NCBI GenBank assembly: GCA_023433405.1
Contig: JAEZCT010000059.1
Coordinates: 1 to 54,362, forward strand
Length of the DNA: 54,362 bases
DNA from: Bacillota bacterium
GTDB taxonomy: Bacteria > Bacillota > Clostridia > Oscillospirales > Ruminococcaceae
Direction: 5' to 3'
A model generated the notes under the pieces. The model had not been told where the DNA came from, did no database searches, and saw nothing but the letters and a program-made list of their open reading frames with translations. Position 1 is the stretch's first letter. Each line of letters begins with the position of its first letter. Shown here piece after piece: positions 15,621 through 24,106 of this stretch. A program made the translations under genes and the position numbers.

Positions 15621-17847
15621 ACAGCCCGAGCGCCGCGACAAAAGCGGGATAAAAAACGAAAGCGCCTATATTGAAAATGCGGGCCTGGTGCTGGAGCAGC
15701 CCATTACCTCGACCTTGGAAGAAAACTACATGCCCTATGCGATGAGCGTAATTCTTTCCCGTGCCATCCCCGAGATCGATGGCTTTAAGCCCTCTCACCG
15801 CAAGATTTTATACACCATGTATAAAATGGGCTTATTATCCGGGGCGCGCACCAAGTCGGCCAACGTGGTGGGGCAGGTTATGCGCCTTAACCCACACAGC
15901 GATTCCGCGATATATGAAACCATGGTGCGCCTTTCCCGCGGCTATGAGGCGTTGATTGTGCCATATGTGGACTCGAAGGGCAACTTCGGCAAAAGCTATT
16001 CGCGGGATATGGCGTTTGCCGCCTCGCGCTACACCGAGGTGAAGCTGGATAAGGTATGCAATGAGCTGTTTAAGGATATTGACCGCGACACCGTGGATTT
16101 TGTGGATAACTATGATAGCAGTACCAAGGAGCCGCTGCTGCTGCCAACCAGCTTCCCCACGGTATTGGTCAATGCCAATATGGGCATCGCGGTGGGCATG
16201 GCAAGCTCCATCTGCCCCTTTAATCTGGCGGAGGTGTGCGAAACCACCATCGCTCTCATGAAGAACAAGGATCACGACATCCTCACCACCCTAAAAGCGC
16301 CCGATTTTCCCACCGGCGGGTTGGTGCTGTACAACGAGACCGAGCTGCGCCGTGTTTACGAGACCGGTCACGGCAGTATTCGTCTGCGCTCCCGCTATAC
16401 CTACGATAAGACCGCCGGCTGCATTGAAATTACCGAGATTCCCCCCACCACTACGGTGGAGGCGATTATGGATAAGATTGTGGAGCATGTAAAAAGCGGA
16501 AAAGTACGCGAGATTTCGGATATCCGCGACGAAACCGACCTTTCCGGCTTAAAGCTTGCCATCGATGTCAAACGCGCCACCGACCCCGATAAGCTGATGC
16601 AAAAGCTGTTTAAGATAACGCCGCTGGAGGACTCGTTTTCCTGCAACTTCAACGTCCTCATCGGCGGCTCTCCCCGTGTGCTGGGGGTGCGAGCCTTGGT
16701 GGAGGAATGGGTGGCCTTTCGCACCGAATGCGTGCGCCGCAGGGTGTTTTTTGAGCAGGCGAAAAAGAAGGAAAAACTGCACCTCCTAAAAGGTCTTGCA
16801 AAGATTTTGCTGGATATTGATAAGGCGGTGCGCATCGTGCGCGAAACTGAGGTGGAGGCCGAGGTCGTCCCTAACCTCATGATAGGGTTTGGAATAGACG
16901 AGATTCAGGCGGACTATGTCGCCGAAATCAAGCTGCGTCATCTTAACCGCGCCTATATTCTGGACCGCACCAACGAGGTTGGCGAGCTGGAAAAGGATAT
17001 TGCCGATATGGAGGATATCCTTAAAAACCCCAAGCGCGTTCGCTCCATTATCATTGCCGAGCTCACAGAGGTGGGCAGGAAATACGGCACGATGCGTAAA
17101 AGCATGGTCATTTTTGCGGAGGATGTGGAGGAGGAGCCGGAGGAAGAGGATGTACCGGATTACCCGGTTTTCCTGTTCTTTACCCGAGAGGGCTATTTTA
17201 AAAAGATTACGCCGCTTTCCCTTCGTATGGGAGGAGAGCAGAAGCTCAAAGAGGGCGATGAGATTATCCTGCAGGAGGAAAGCTCCAACACCGCCGAGTT
17301 GCTCTTTTTTACCGATCGCTGTCAGGTTTACAAGGCGCGGGCGTGCGATTTTGAGGACACCAAGGCAAGCGTGCTGGGCGACTACATCCCCGCAAAGCTT
17401 GGCATGGATGAGGGCGAAAACGCCGTGTGCATGGTAGTCACCAAGGATTTCGCAGGGCATATGCTGTTCTTCTTTGAAAACGGCAAGCTCTCAAAGGTGC
17501 CAATAAATGTTTATCAGACCAAGACACGGCGCCGAAAGCTTGTTAACGCCTATGGCGATAAAAGCCCGGCTGCGGCGGTCATCGCAATGCTTGAGGACGG
17601 CGAGTATCTTGTAAAAAGCTCAGCCGGCCGGGTTTTGCTGGTGCATTCCGGTGCCATAGCGGAAAAGAACACCAAGGATAATCAGGGTGTGGCAATTATG
17701 ACCCTCAAAAAAAATCAGCGCGTGATATCCGCCGTGCGTTTTCATGAGGATATGCTGGGCAATGCGCATCGTTTTCGCACCAAAACCCTGCCCTCGGCAG
17801 GCATGACTCCCCGGGAGGGCGATCTTGGAGAACAGCTGACTTTTTAG
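15607..17847 (+). CDS. Divergent type IIA DNA topoisomerase, subunit A (GyrA/ParC-like)
   Basis: DNA cleavage and rejoining subunit (746 aa). The winged-helix region has the expected SRAIPEIDGFKPSHRKILYTM and the catalytic Arg141-Tyr142 pair in AASRYTEVKL. The tower and coiled-coil regions follow, then a C-terminal beta-pinwheel-like half after an acidic linker (EEEPEEED). I see no canonical GyrA box (QRRGGKG), so it is more ParC-like than gyrase-like in its tail. The ATG at 15607 is preceded by AGGAA at 7 nt; a longer start at 15583 is less likely. Together with the upstream gene it should form an A2B2 enzyme acting on chromosome topology. Confidence 0.87.
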   Translation: MAKNKQPERRDKSGIKNESAYIENAGLVLEQPITSTLEENYMPYAMSVILSRAIPEIDGFKPSHRKILYTMYKMGLLSGARTKSANVVGQVMRLNPHSDSAIYETMVRLSRGYEALIVPYVDSKGNFGKSYSRDMAFAASRYTEVKLDKVCNELFKDIDRDTVDFVDNYDSSTKEPLLLPTSFPTVLVNANMGIAVGMASSICPFNLAEVCETTIALMKNKDHDILTTLKAPDFPTGGLVLYNETELRRVYETGHGSIRLRSRYTYDKTAGCIEITEIPPTTTVEAIMDKIVEHVKSGKVREISDIRDETDLSGLKLAIDVKRATDPDKLMQKLFKITPLEDSFSCNFNVLIGGSPRVLGVRALVEEWVAFRTECVRRRVFFEQAKKKEKLHLLKGLAKILLDIDKAVRIVRETEVEAEVVPNLMIGFGIDEIQADYVAEIKLRHLNRAYILDRTNEVGELEKDIADMEDILKNPKRVRSIIIAELTEVGRKYGTMRKSMVIFAEDVEEEPEEEDVPDYPVFLFFTREGYFKKITPLSLRMGGEQKLKEGDEIILQEESSNTAELLFFTDRCQVYKARACDFEDTKASVLGDYIPAKLGMDEGENAVCMVVTKDFAGHMLFFFENGKLSKVPINVYQTKTRRRKLVNAYGDKSPAAAVIAMLEDGEYLVKSSAGRVLLVHSGAIAEKNTKDNQGVAIMTLKKNQRVISAVRFHEDMLGNAHRFRTKTLPSAGMTPREGDLGEQLTF

Positions 17848-17959
17848 TTTCATGCGGTTGACGATGTTTAATGACGGCTGTGAATATACCGAGTATCAAA
17901 GCCTCGGTGGAGAAAAGCGGTCGTCCGGCGGTTTTCATACGATAATGGAGTAAGGATAG

Positions 17960-17997
17960 AAGCAAACCCCATCGGGTAAAGCCGATGGGGTTTGCTT
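17960..17997 (+). terminator. Terminator-like hairpin after the topoisomerase genes
   Basis: Perfect 16-bp stem (17960-17975 with 17982-17997) with a GTAAAG loop. The 3' arm is T-rich (TTTGCTT) but no separate T-run follows. It lies 113 nt after the A-subunit stop. Confidence 0.65.
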
Positions 17998-18024
17998 ATG
18001 GGGATCAGGCGGATAACCAACCTG

Positions 18025-18145
18025 TTATACTATTATCCGATTAAAAAGTGTATAAAAATCAAGTCAAAATCTTAAATTAATGGATTTTGACGCGGATTTT
18101 TATCAACACTTTTATCGGAGAATAGTATTATTAGCATTAGTATAA
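18025..18145. repeat. Dispersed palindromic repeat, copy 3 (best preserved)
   Basis: Arms at 18027-18071 and 18083-18128 pair over about 45 bp with only a few mismatches and bulges, around an 11-nt AT-rich loop. The tips read ATACTATT and AATAGTAT. Inner blocks are ATAAAAATC and GTCAAAATC. A second TTAGTATAA-like tip follows at about 18137-18145. As RNA this would be a very stable long hairpin. Confidence 0.8.
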
Positions 18146-18162
18146 AACAAAGGTGGTATTAC

Positions 18163-18196
18163 AAAAAAGACAGGCAGCATCACCAGAATGCTGCCT
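18163..18196 (-). terminator. Minus-strand terminator downstream of the LRR gene
   Basis: Read on the minus strand, a 9-bp AGGCAGCAT/ATGCTGCCT stem with a 7-nt loop is followed by GTCTTTTTTG. It lies about 265 nt beyond the LRR stop, implying a long 3' untranslated region. Confidence 0.7.
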
Positions 18197-18461
18197 GAAC
18201 GATGACCGATTTAGGAAAATACCTTGCTACAGCGCAAACGCTTTACATTTACATACCATCGAAAACGATCATCGTGCTATTATTGTGTGTGAAACGCCAC
18301 CGGTTATGAAAGGGAAATTGCGGTTTTGTCATGCTAACTTTTGCATTAAAAACAGGCAAATAAATGCAAAAGGGAGGGCGTGGCTTACGCTACGCGTTTT
18401 GCAAAAGACAGTACGGCTGGCAGGTGAAGCTAAGAGCCTAGTGCGTATTCGGCACCTGCGG

Positions 18462-19475
18462 TTACGATGGCGAAATGGTGCAGTAAGGAATCATTTCAGC
18501 AAGGTCACGGATATCCCTGATGCTGATGCCGGTGTTGTCGAGCCACAGGGATTCCAAAAAGGCGAGGTCATATAAAGGAGTGATATCGCTTAACTGATTG
18601 CCCGACAGGTTCAGGGACACAAGGTTTGACAGTGAGCCAACGGAGCTAATCTCCGAAATGCGGTTGCTGCCAAGGTTTAGGTGTGTCAGCGAGGTAAGCT
18701 CGTCAAGTGGGCTGATATCGGAGATGCGGTTGGAGGAAAGGTCCAGCTTTTTGAGGTAGTATAGCCCGCTCAGCGCGGAGATATCCTCAATCTTTCCGCC
18801 GGAATCGTTCGAAAGATTAAGCGTCGTCAGGCGCGACAGTGACCGGAGGGCCGCAAGGTTTGAAATCCCGCCGTTGTTGGAGAGGTCAAGGTAGGATAGC
18901 TTTGATAGATCGGATAAGAACGAAAGGTCGGATAGGTTGGTGTTGTATACGCCAAGGTGAGTGAGCTGCTTTAGGCTGCTCACGGGGCTAAGATCGCGGA
19001 CGTTGTTGTCGTAGATCTCAAGCCAAGTCAGGTTGGTCATGGACTTGAGGGCCTTTAGGTCGTTATCGGTCAGATTCAAGCCGCTGCCCAGTGCAAGCTC
19101 CTTGAGGTTCTTCGCATAGGATTTGCCGCCAATGGTTACATAGGATCCCCCCGTCTGGGTGCCGGAGGCGGGGGCGGCGGCCGGTACAGTCTCGGTCTGA
19201 GCGGTCGCGGCAGAGGACGCGGCGACGCTTGAGGCTTCTTCGCCGCTTTCCGGCAGCTCGGACGACGACGGGTCGGGCTCGGAGGAGATTTCGACAGTGG
19301 AGGTCTCGGCGCTTTCTTCAGCGGAGGATACCGGTTCCGATGAAACCTCGGAGGAGGCCCCTCCTAACAGGTCGGTCACAAAATCGGCTGCGCCGCAGCC
19401 GGTAAAAAGCGCACCGCATAGTATTGCGGTAAGCAGCAGGCAAAAAACCCGCTTTCCTTTTAAAGCTGTCATCAT
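18462..19475 (-). CDS. Leucine-rich-repeat surface lipoprotein
   Basis: 337-residue lipoprotein. A basic N-terminus, a hydrophobic core and the lipobox LFTGC give membrane anchoring. A long Ser/Glu/Pro-rich tether of about 75 residues follows, then about eight 22-residue leucine-rich repeats of the internalin type (LxxLxLxxNxIxDIxPLxxL) from about 125 to 325. Such LRR proteins usually bind proteins or glycans at the cell surface; no enzymatic motif is seen. AAAGGA stands about 7 nt before the tandem ATG codons. It lies 28 nt downstream of the flavodoxin-fold gene, so the two may be co-transcribed. Confidence 0.85.
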   Translation of the reverse strand: MMTALKGKRVFCLLLTAILCGALFTGCGAADFVTDLLGGASSEVSSEPVSSAEESAETSTVEISSEPDPSSSELPESGEEASSVAASSAATAQTETVPAAAPASGTQTGGSYVTIGGKSYAKNLKELALGSGLNLTDNDLKALKSMTNLTWLEIYDNNVRDLSPVSSLKQLTHLGVYNTNLSDLSFLSDLSKLSYLDLSNNGGISNLAALRSLSRLTTLNLSNDSGGKIEDISALSGLYYLKKLDLSSNRISDISPLDELTSLTHLNLGSNRISEISSVGSLSNLVSLNLSGNQLSDITPLYDLAFLESLWLDNTGISIRDIRDLAEMIPYCTISPS

Positions 19476-19503
19476 GCATCAATCCTTTCGGCAGGTAGTT
19501 ATA

Positions 19504-20106
19504 CTAAAGGTCGTCTCCCATGTGGTAACCCATAAGATAAGCCTCGTCTAAATACAGATCCATTTGCTTTTTTCGTGTCTCGCCGTTGCCAAGGCGGGCG
19601 GTTTCATCAAAAACTATCATCTCCGCCGTCTTGGCGCGGTTGCCTATCCGGTCGCCAATCATCACGGTCTTCATGGCCCCAATCTGCTCCTGACGGAGCC
19701 GCTCTTTGGCGTTTCCTCCAAAGCTCACTAAAAAAAGAGCCTTTTTAAGCTGCTTCATCTGAGGTGCGTCGCCATAGGCAAAGCCATACGTCCATACCCG
19801 TTGAAACCATCCCACCAGCTTTGCGGGCGCTTCGGTCCAAAAAACAGGGTAGATAAACACAAGGGCATCGCAGCTTTGAATTTTGCGTTGTTCCTCGAGC
19901 ACATCCGCGTCCAGCGGCTTATTACTGTCGTAGTACGCTTCCCGGCGGTACTCCTTTTCTGAAAAGGATTCTCGAAAGCCCCCTTCATATAAATCGGAGA
20001 CAGCGTAATCATGCCCCGCCGCCGAGAGCCCGCGGAGAAACGAATCCTTAACCGCGCGTGTAAAGCTGTTGGCACTGGGGTGACAGTATACGATCAGTAC
20101 ATTCAT
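19504..20106 (-). CDS. NAD(P)H-dependent quinone oxidoreductase (flavodoxin-like fold)
   Basis: 200-residue FMN/FAD oxidoreductase of the flavodoxin_2 family (MdaB/KefF type). Characteristic parts are the N-terminal beta-strand and phosphate-binding loop VLIVYCHPSANSFT, the DALVFIYPVFWTEAPAKLVGW segment and a GNAKER-containing loop. These enzymes reduce quinones or related electrophiles with NAD(P)H. The start at 20106 is preceded by GGGAGG at 6 nt; a longer frame from 20205 has no such support. A TTATACTAA motif like the repeat-family tip overlaps its stop codon. Confidence 0.85.
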   Translation of the reverse strand: MNVLIVYCHPSANSFTRAVKDSFLRGLSAAGHDYAVSDLYEGGFRESFSEKEYRREAYYDSNKPLDADVLEEQRKIQSCDALVFIYPVFWTEAPAKLVGWFQRVWTYGFAYGDAPQMKQLKKALFLVSFGGNAKERLRQEQIGAMKTVMIGDRIGNRAKTAEMIVFDETARLGNGETRKKQMDLYLDEAYLMGYHMGDDL

Positions 20107-20220
20107 GGCTTGCCTCCCGCACAAAAATAGCAAATGATAATGCATGAAGACCTTGTCCTCATTCTTTGGCAGCTTAACCGGATACGACATCAGTGCATAG
20201 TGCATAGTGAATATAAACTG

Positions 20221-20249
20221 ATGGTATCATTCATGACAGCTTTCGTCAA
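20221..20249 (-). promoter_or_regulatory. Candidate sigma-A promoter for the oxidoreductase/LRR unit
   Basis: On the minus strand TTGACG (20249-20244), a 17-nt spacer and TACCAT (20226-20221), about 115 nt before the start codon. Confidence 0.45.
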
Positions 20250-20392
20250 GAACGGCGGGAGAACATCGGTGCAAAGGACATAAAGACCGTAGCTTTCGCG
20301 TACCTAATGCTCGTTATAAGGGCACAAGCGGGCAGAAGCCTTTCGCAAGCCCCTTAACTCCAAAAGCATTATTGAACAAAATGTAAATTCCC

Positions 20393-20421
20393 TTGTGTTT
20401 TATGTGGCGGCAACTTATAAT
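20393..20421 (+). promoter_or_regulatory. Sigma-A promoter of the site-2 protease/scp operon
   Basis: TTGTGT (20393-20398), a 17-nt spacer and perfect TATAAT (20416-20421), 75 nt before the TTG start. Confidence 0.6.
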
Positions 20422-20495
20422 AATTAATTGAAAACACACTTACAAATCGCTTTTTATTTCGTCCAATCATTATATAGATTTCGGAGGACTGAGTA

Positions 20496-21176
20496 TTGAA
20501 CGGATTGTTGTCCATATTATCGGTGGACAGACTGCTGGAGCTTTCTATCCGCCTGCTTGCCGTAATCGCCATCCTGCCCATCCATGAGCTTGCACACGCC
20601 TATGTGGCGGATAAGCTGGGTGATTCCACGGCGCGCGGTCTCGGGCGCATTACCCTTAACCCCCTGCGCCATCTTGATTTTATCGGTACACTCTGCCTGC
20701 TGTTTGCGGGCTTTGGCTGGGCAAAGCCCGTGCCGGTGGATTCTCGCGCGTTCCACAACCCAAAGCGTGGCATGGCGGTAGTCGCCGTAGCGGGGCCCGT
20801 CTCCAACTTTCTTCTTGCCATGGTGTTTTTACTGGTGGAGAAGGCGCTGCTCCTGATTTTTGGTCTGAACATGCCGGAGCCGGTTTACTTTTTAATGCAA
20901 ATATTCGATTTACTCGCGTATATCAGCACCTCGCTGGGCATCTTTAACCTTTTGCCCATCCCCCCTCTGGACGGCTCTAGGATTTTGGGGCTGTTCCTGC
21001 CCGACCGCATCTACTATGGTATTATGCGGTACGAGCGTTATATCATGATAGTGGTATTCGCTTTGCTCTTTTCCGGGGTTCTTTCCGCACCGCTCGGCTA
21101 TGCCGTAAACGCGGTCTTTGGCGTTCTGGATTTTCTGACCGTCCCGTTTCACGCAATTATCGGCTTCTTAAACTGA
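20496..21176 (+). CDS. Site-2 protease family (M50) membrane metalloprotease
   Basis: 226-residue integral membrane zinc protease. The zinc motif is HELAH at about residue 29, with the third ligand in NLLPIPPLDGSRIL at about residue 150. Four to six hydrophobic segments surround these. The length and the position before scpA fit the short rhomboid-like M50 proteins common in Firmicutes, whose substrates are mostly unknown. The TTG start is supported by GGAGG 8 nt upstream. It is the first gene of an apparent operon leading to scpA/scpB. Confidence 0.88.
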   Translation: MNGLLSILSVDRLLELSIRLLAVIAILPIHELAHAYVADKLGDSTARGLGRITLNPLRHLDFIGTLCLLFAGFGWAKPVPVDSRAFHNPKRGMAVVAVAGPVSNFLLAMVFLLVEKALLLIFGLNMPEPVYFLMQIFDLLAYISTSLGIFNLLPIPPLDGSRILGLFLPDRIYYGIMRYERYIMIVVFALLFSGVLSAPLGYAVNAVFGVLDFLTVPFHAIIGFLN

Positions 21177-21251
21177 TAAGCGGGGATAACAGCGGATGGA
21201 GTGCACGATTACCCTGACGGCAGAAAACCCGGAAAGGACTTGGAATTTACC

Positions 21252-22004
21252 ATGACGACGGAAATAGAGAAAGAAAAAGGAATATCCTTTAAGCTTAATC
21301 AGTTCGAGGGACCGCTTGACCTTCTGCTGCACCTAATCAGCAAGCATAAGCTTAATATCTACGATATCTCAATCTTTGAGTTGGTGGAGCAGTATGCCGC
21401 GTACATATCAGAGCTGCGCCGGGAGGACATGGAGGTGGCCAGCGAGTTTTTAGAGATGGCCGCGCGCCTCGTGCATATTAAATCTGCGATGCTGCTGCCA
21501 AAGCATGAGGAGGGGGAGGAGCTTAAACGGGAGCTGACCGGTCAGCTGCTGGAATACGCGATGATTAAAAGCATCGCGGCCATCCTTGCCGGACAGTATG
21601 TGGGCGGGGCGGTATTTACCGGCAGACCGATGGAGCTTGTGATAGACCAAACCTACCGCTATACCCATCGCCCCAAGGAGCTTGCGGAGGCATATGGGAA
21701 TGTTTCAGGCAAAAATCTGCGTCGATTGCCGCCGCCCGCCTCTGCTTTTTCGGGTATAGTACAGCGGCGGGTGGTTTCTGTCACCTCACGCATTATCTAC
21801 ATCATGCGCAGGCTGTACCGGCGCACACAGCTGGGGTTTCAAAGCCTTTTTGAAAACGCCGCCGACCGCAGCGAGCTGGTGGCGACCTTTCTCGCGGTAC
21901 TGGAGCTTGTGAAATCCCGCCGCATTGAGGTGGATGACCAAAACGAAGAGGTACGTTTTGTGGGGGAGCGAAGGCATGGGCAAGCAAAATCCGTGCAACA
22001 ATAA
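21252..22004 (+). CDS. scpA: Segregation and condensation protein A
   Basis: Kleisin subunit (250 aa) of the SMC-ScpAB condensin, which bridges SMC heads and compacts and segregates the chromosome. The N-terminal FEGPLDLLLHLISKHKLNIYDI is diagnostic and is where SMC binds. The C-terminal winged-helix (FLAVLELVKSRRIEVDDQ) contacts the other SMC head. ATG 21252 is chosen because the conserved N-terminus begins shortly after; a GTG at 21201 is possible but poorly spaced from its ribosome site. It is followed by scpB after 66 nt. Confidence 0.93.
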   Translation: MTTEIEKEKGISFKLNQFEGPLDLLLHLISKHKLNIYDISIFELVEQYAAYISELRREDMEVASEFLEMAARLVHIKSAMLLPKHEEGEELKRELTGQLLEYAMIKSIAAILAGQYVGGAVFTGRPMELVIDQTYRYTHRPKELAEAYGNVSGKNLRRLPPPASAFSGIVQRRVVSVTSRIIYIMRRLYRRTQLGFQSLFENAADRSELVATFLAVLELVKSRRIEVDDQNEEVRFVGERRHGQAKSVQQ

Positions 22005-22070
22005 TCACTTGCCTCTGCGGGTTATCCATATGGACTCTAAGTTTAGCTTAAAAAGAAAGGAACACGGTTT

Positions 22071-22643
22071 TTGCGGATGGATATAAAGGAGCTTGAAAAT
22101 CAGATGGAGGCGGTGCTGTTCGCAAGCGGCGACGCGGTGGAAGGTGAGAAGCTTTGCGAAACGCTGGAGGTAAGCCCAAAGGATCTTGACCGCATCGCCT
22201 ATTCCTTGGGGGACCGGCTGGAGGGAACGGCGCTGTTGCTGCTGCGTCTTGGCTCGGCGTATCAAATCGCAACACGCCCGCAATACGGGGCGGTGGTAAA
22301 AAAAGCGCTGGACGCGAGCCGCAACGCCCCCCTTTCTCCCGCAGCCATGGAGGTGCTGGCTGTTATTGCCTACAACCAGCCCGTAACCAAGGCGTTTGTA
22401 GAGCAGGTGCGCGGCGTGGACAGCGCGGGCGTAATTTCAACACTGGTAACCCGTGCGCTGGTGGAGGAGGCTGGCCGCCTTGACCTGCCCGGCAGACCCA
22501 TTGCCTATCGTACCACCGCAAACTTCCTGCGCTGCTTTAGCCTCGATTCGCTCGAATCCCTCCCCCCCGTCACAGGAGTGGAGCCTGCCCCCGAGGATTC
22601 TCAACACGAGGATGAGCCGGTTGCCGATTTTGTGGAGGTCTAG
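22071..22643 (+). CDS. scpB: Segregation and condensation protein B
   Basis: 190-residue partner of ScpA. The tandem winged-helix layout is visible: ENQMEAVLFASGDAV at the start, then the strongly conserved LSPAAMEVLAVIAYNQPVTKAFVEQVRGVDS and a GRPIAYRTT strand. It dimerises and binds the central part of ScpA in condensin. I keep the TTG start at 22071 because AAAGGAA lies at good distance; ATG 22077 would be about 16 nt from it. The acidic C-terminal tail is typical. Confidence 0.92.
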   Translation: MRMDIKELENQMEAVLFASGDAVEGEKLCETLEVSPKDLDRIAYSLGDRLEGTALLLLRLGSAYQIATRPQYGAVVKKALDASRNAPLSPAAMEVLAVIAYNQPVTKAFVEQVRGVDSAGVISTLVTRALVEEAGRLDLPGRPIAYRTTANFLRCFSLDSLESLPPVTGVEPAPEDSQHEDEPVADFVEV

Positions 22644-22701
22644 CGTATAGCCTGTGATAAGATGATGTATACTTAAAATAGGAACGGATGGGGGCGGGGG
22701 C

Positions 22702-23352
22702 ATGACGGGACTTGTGATTACCGGCGCGGTGCTTGTGTTAATTCTAGCTGTGCTTCTAGCCCCGGTTAGGCTCATACTCGCCTACGACCAAAAGATTGAG
22801 GTAACGATAAGGGTGCTGTGGCTCAAGTTTGGTTTGGTAAGCGACAAGCCAAAAAAGGCGAAGCCCAAAAAGCCCAAGAAAAAAGAGAGCGAAGAAAAGA
22901 AGAAAAAGGGTAAGAATAAGAATCCCGTAGAGGAGCTGTTTGATAAAAAAGACTTTAAAGGCCTTGTGGCAATGTTTAAGGATATGTTTGAATCCGCCGG
23001 CGGGCTTACCAGACGATTGTTTCGCAGGATGCATATCACCGTGCTGACTTTGCGCGCGAAGGTGGGAGGAGAAAATGCCGCCGTTGCCGCCATCAGCGCA
23101 GGGCAGTATAACGCTTACGCCTACAGCGGCTACGCGCTGCTGCACCATCGTTTTGGCAAGGTGTGCGCCCCGGATTTTGAGATTCAGCCCGACTATTTCG
23201 CGCAAGAAACGGTTGTGTACTTTAAGGGAGAGCTGCGCGCCTCCGTCGGCTCCTGCCTGGCCTTTGTGTTAAGCTTTGTATTGGGGTATGCGCTTAAGCT
23301 CGCTGCCGGGCGCCTATTACAGAATAAGAGCGAGACCGTAAAAAACGCATAA
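22702..23352 (+). CDS. DUF2953 domain protein
   Basis: 216-residue protein. One N-terminal hydrophobic helix precedes a very lysine-rich cytoplasmic stretch (about 50-75). A DUF2953 domain (RRMHITVLTLRAKVGGENAAVAA and later FEIQPDYF) and a C-terminal hydrophobic segment follow. The function is unknown. In spore-forming Clostridia this gene commonly lies between scpB and gerW, as here. A GGGGGCGGGG tract precedes the ATG. Confidence 0.8.
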   Translation: MTGLVITGAVLVLILAVLLAPVRLILAYDQKIEVTIRVLWLKFGLVSDKPKKAKPKKPKKKESEEKKKKGKNKNPVEELFDKKDFKGLVAMFKDMFESAGGLTRRLFRRMHITVLTLRAKVGGENAAVAAISAGQYNAYAYSGYALLHHRFGKVCAPDFEIQPDYFAQETVVYFKGELRASVGSCLAFVLSFVLGYALKLAAGRLLQNKSETVKNA

Positions 23353-23506
23353 TCCGCCTTCAATCTTCACTTTTTTCGCATACTTTCCGCCGAACCGGCT
23401 TTGCGCGGCGGGAACAGGTGCCCTGCGCGATGGCTCAGCCGCGGGGGCTTACCCCATCAGAACATCATACAGCCGGCGCAAAGCGGCGGGAATGGAGCAA
23501 CCCGAA

Positions 23507-23926
23507 ATGAACGAGCATCCAATTAAGGGACTCATGGAAACCACGATTCAAAAGATTAAGGAGATGGTGGACGGAAATACCGTCATCGGCGACGCGATAA
23601 CGACCCCGGAAGGAACCATCATTATCCCCGTGTCCAAGGTGCAGCTCGGCTTTGCGTCGGGCGGGTCGGATTTTGGCGGAAAAACCCCCGAAAAGGATCA
23701 TTTCGGCGGCGGTGCGGGAGCGGGCCTGACGGTGAGCCCCGTGGCGTTTTTAATCCTCAGCGGGGGTACGGTGCGCCTAGTTCAGCTGGCGGAGAAAAAC
23801 AGCTCGATCGATCGAGCAATCAACCTTGTGCCGGAGGTTATGGATAAGCTTGGCGACCTTGCGGCGCAGTTTACCCAGAAAAAGGATAAGGATCCCGCGG
23901 AAGAACCTGAAGAACCAAAGCATTAG
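23507..23926 (+). CDS. gerW: GerW family sporulation protein (YtfJ)
   Basis: 139-residue member of the YtfJ/GerW family, linked in Bacillus to sporulation and germination. Characteristic are HPIKGLMETTIQKIKEMVDGNTVIG, the GTIIIPVSKV strand, a glycine-rich loop (GGGAGAGLTVSPVAFL) and an acidic Pro/Glu tail. The ATG at 23507 has GGAG 9 nt upstream and gives the family's usual N-terminus; ATG 23492 would add five residues. Together with the carboxypeptidase gene downstream it supports an endospore-forming host. Confidence 0.85.
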   Translation: MNEHPIKGLMETTIQKIKEMVDGNTVIGDAITTPEGTIIIPVSKVQLGFASGGSDFGGKTPEKDHFGGGAGAGLTVSPVAFLILSGGTVRLVQLAEKNSSIDRAINLVPEVMDKLGDLAAQFTQKKDKDPAEEPEEPKH

Positions 23927-24106
23927 GGCATCTGCTGTTACCCGTAGTATTAGCTCCGAGAAGTTTGAATGCGGAATAACCACAATTCCCCTGCACATAT
24001 CACGTTAGCCTTGGGAATGACACCCCCGATGAAAGCATATACTGCTACTGTCAATCTTTTTAAGGGCTTTGAACGAAAAAGCCGCAGGGAAGGCTGGGTG
24101 CAGGGT

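Larger units (their letters stand above)
17998..18461. other. Convergent intergenic region with a repeat and two terminators
   Basis: Region between the topoisomerase operon and the convergent LRR gene. It holds the best-preserved dispersed palindromic repeat (18025-18145) and a minus-strand terminator (18163-18196). About 265 nt between that terminator and the LRR stop codon have no convincing gene on either strand. A plus-strand frame at 18153-18575 runs into the LRR gene and is rejected. Confidence 0.6.
20107..20495. other. Divergent intergenic region
   Basis: 389 nt between the flavodoxin-fold gene and the site-2 protease gene. It contains one sigma-A-like promoter in each direction (20221-20249 minus, 20393-20421 plus). 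The middle part shows nothing I can name. Confidence 0.55.

Noticed and set aside
16786..17460. 224-codon minus-strand frame inside the topoisomerase A gene
   Set aside because: Antisense shadow of a conserved enzyme; no family resemblance.
18153..18575. 140-codon plus-strand frame
   Set aside because: It overlaps the LRR gene end and a minus-strand terminator, has atypical composition and no recognisable motif.
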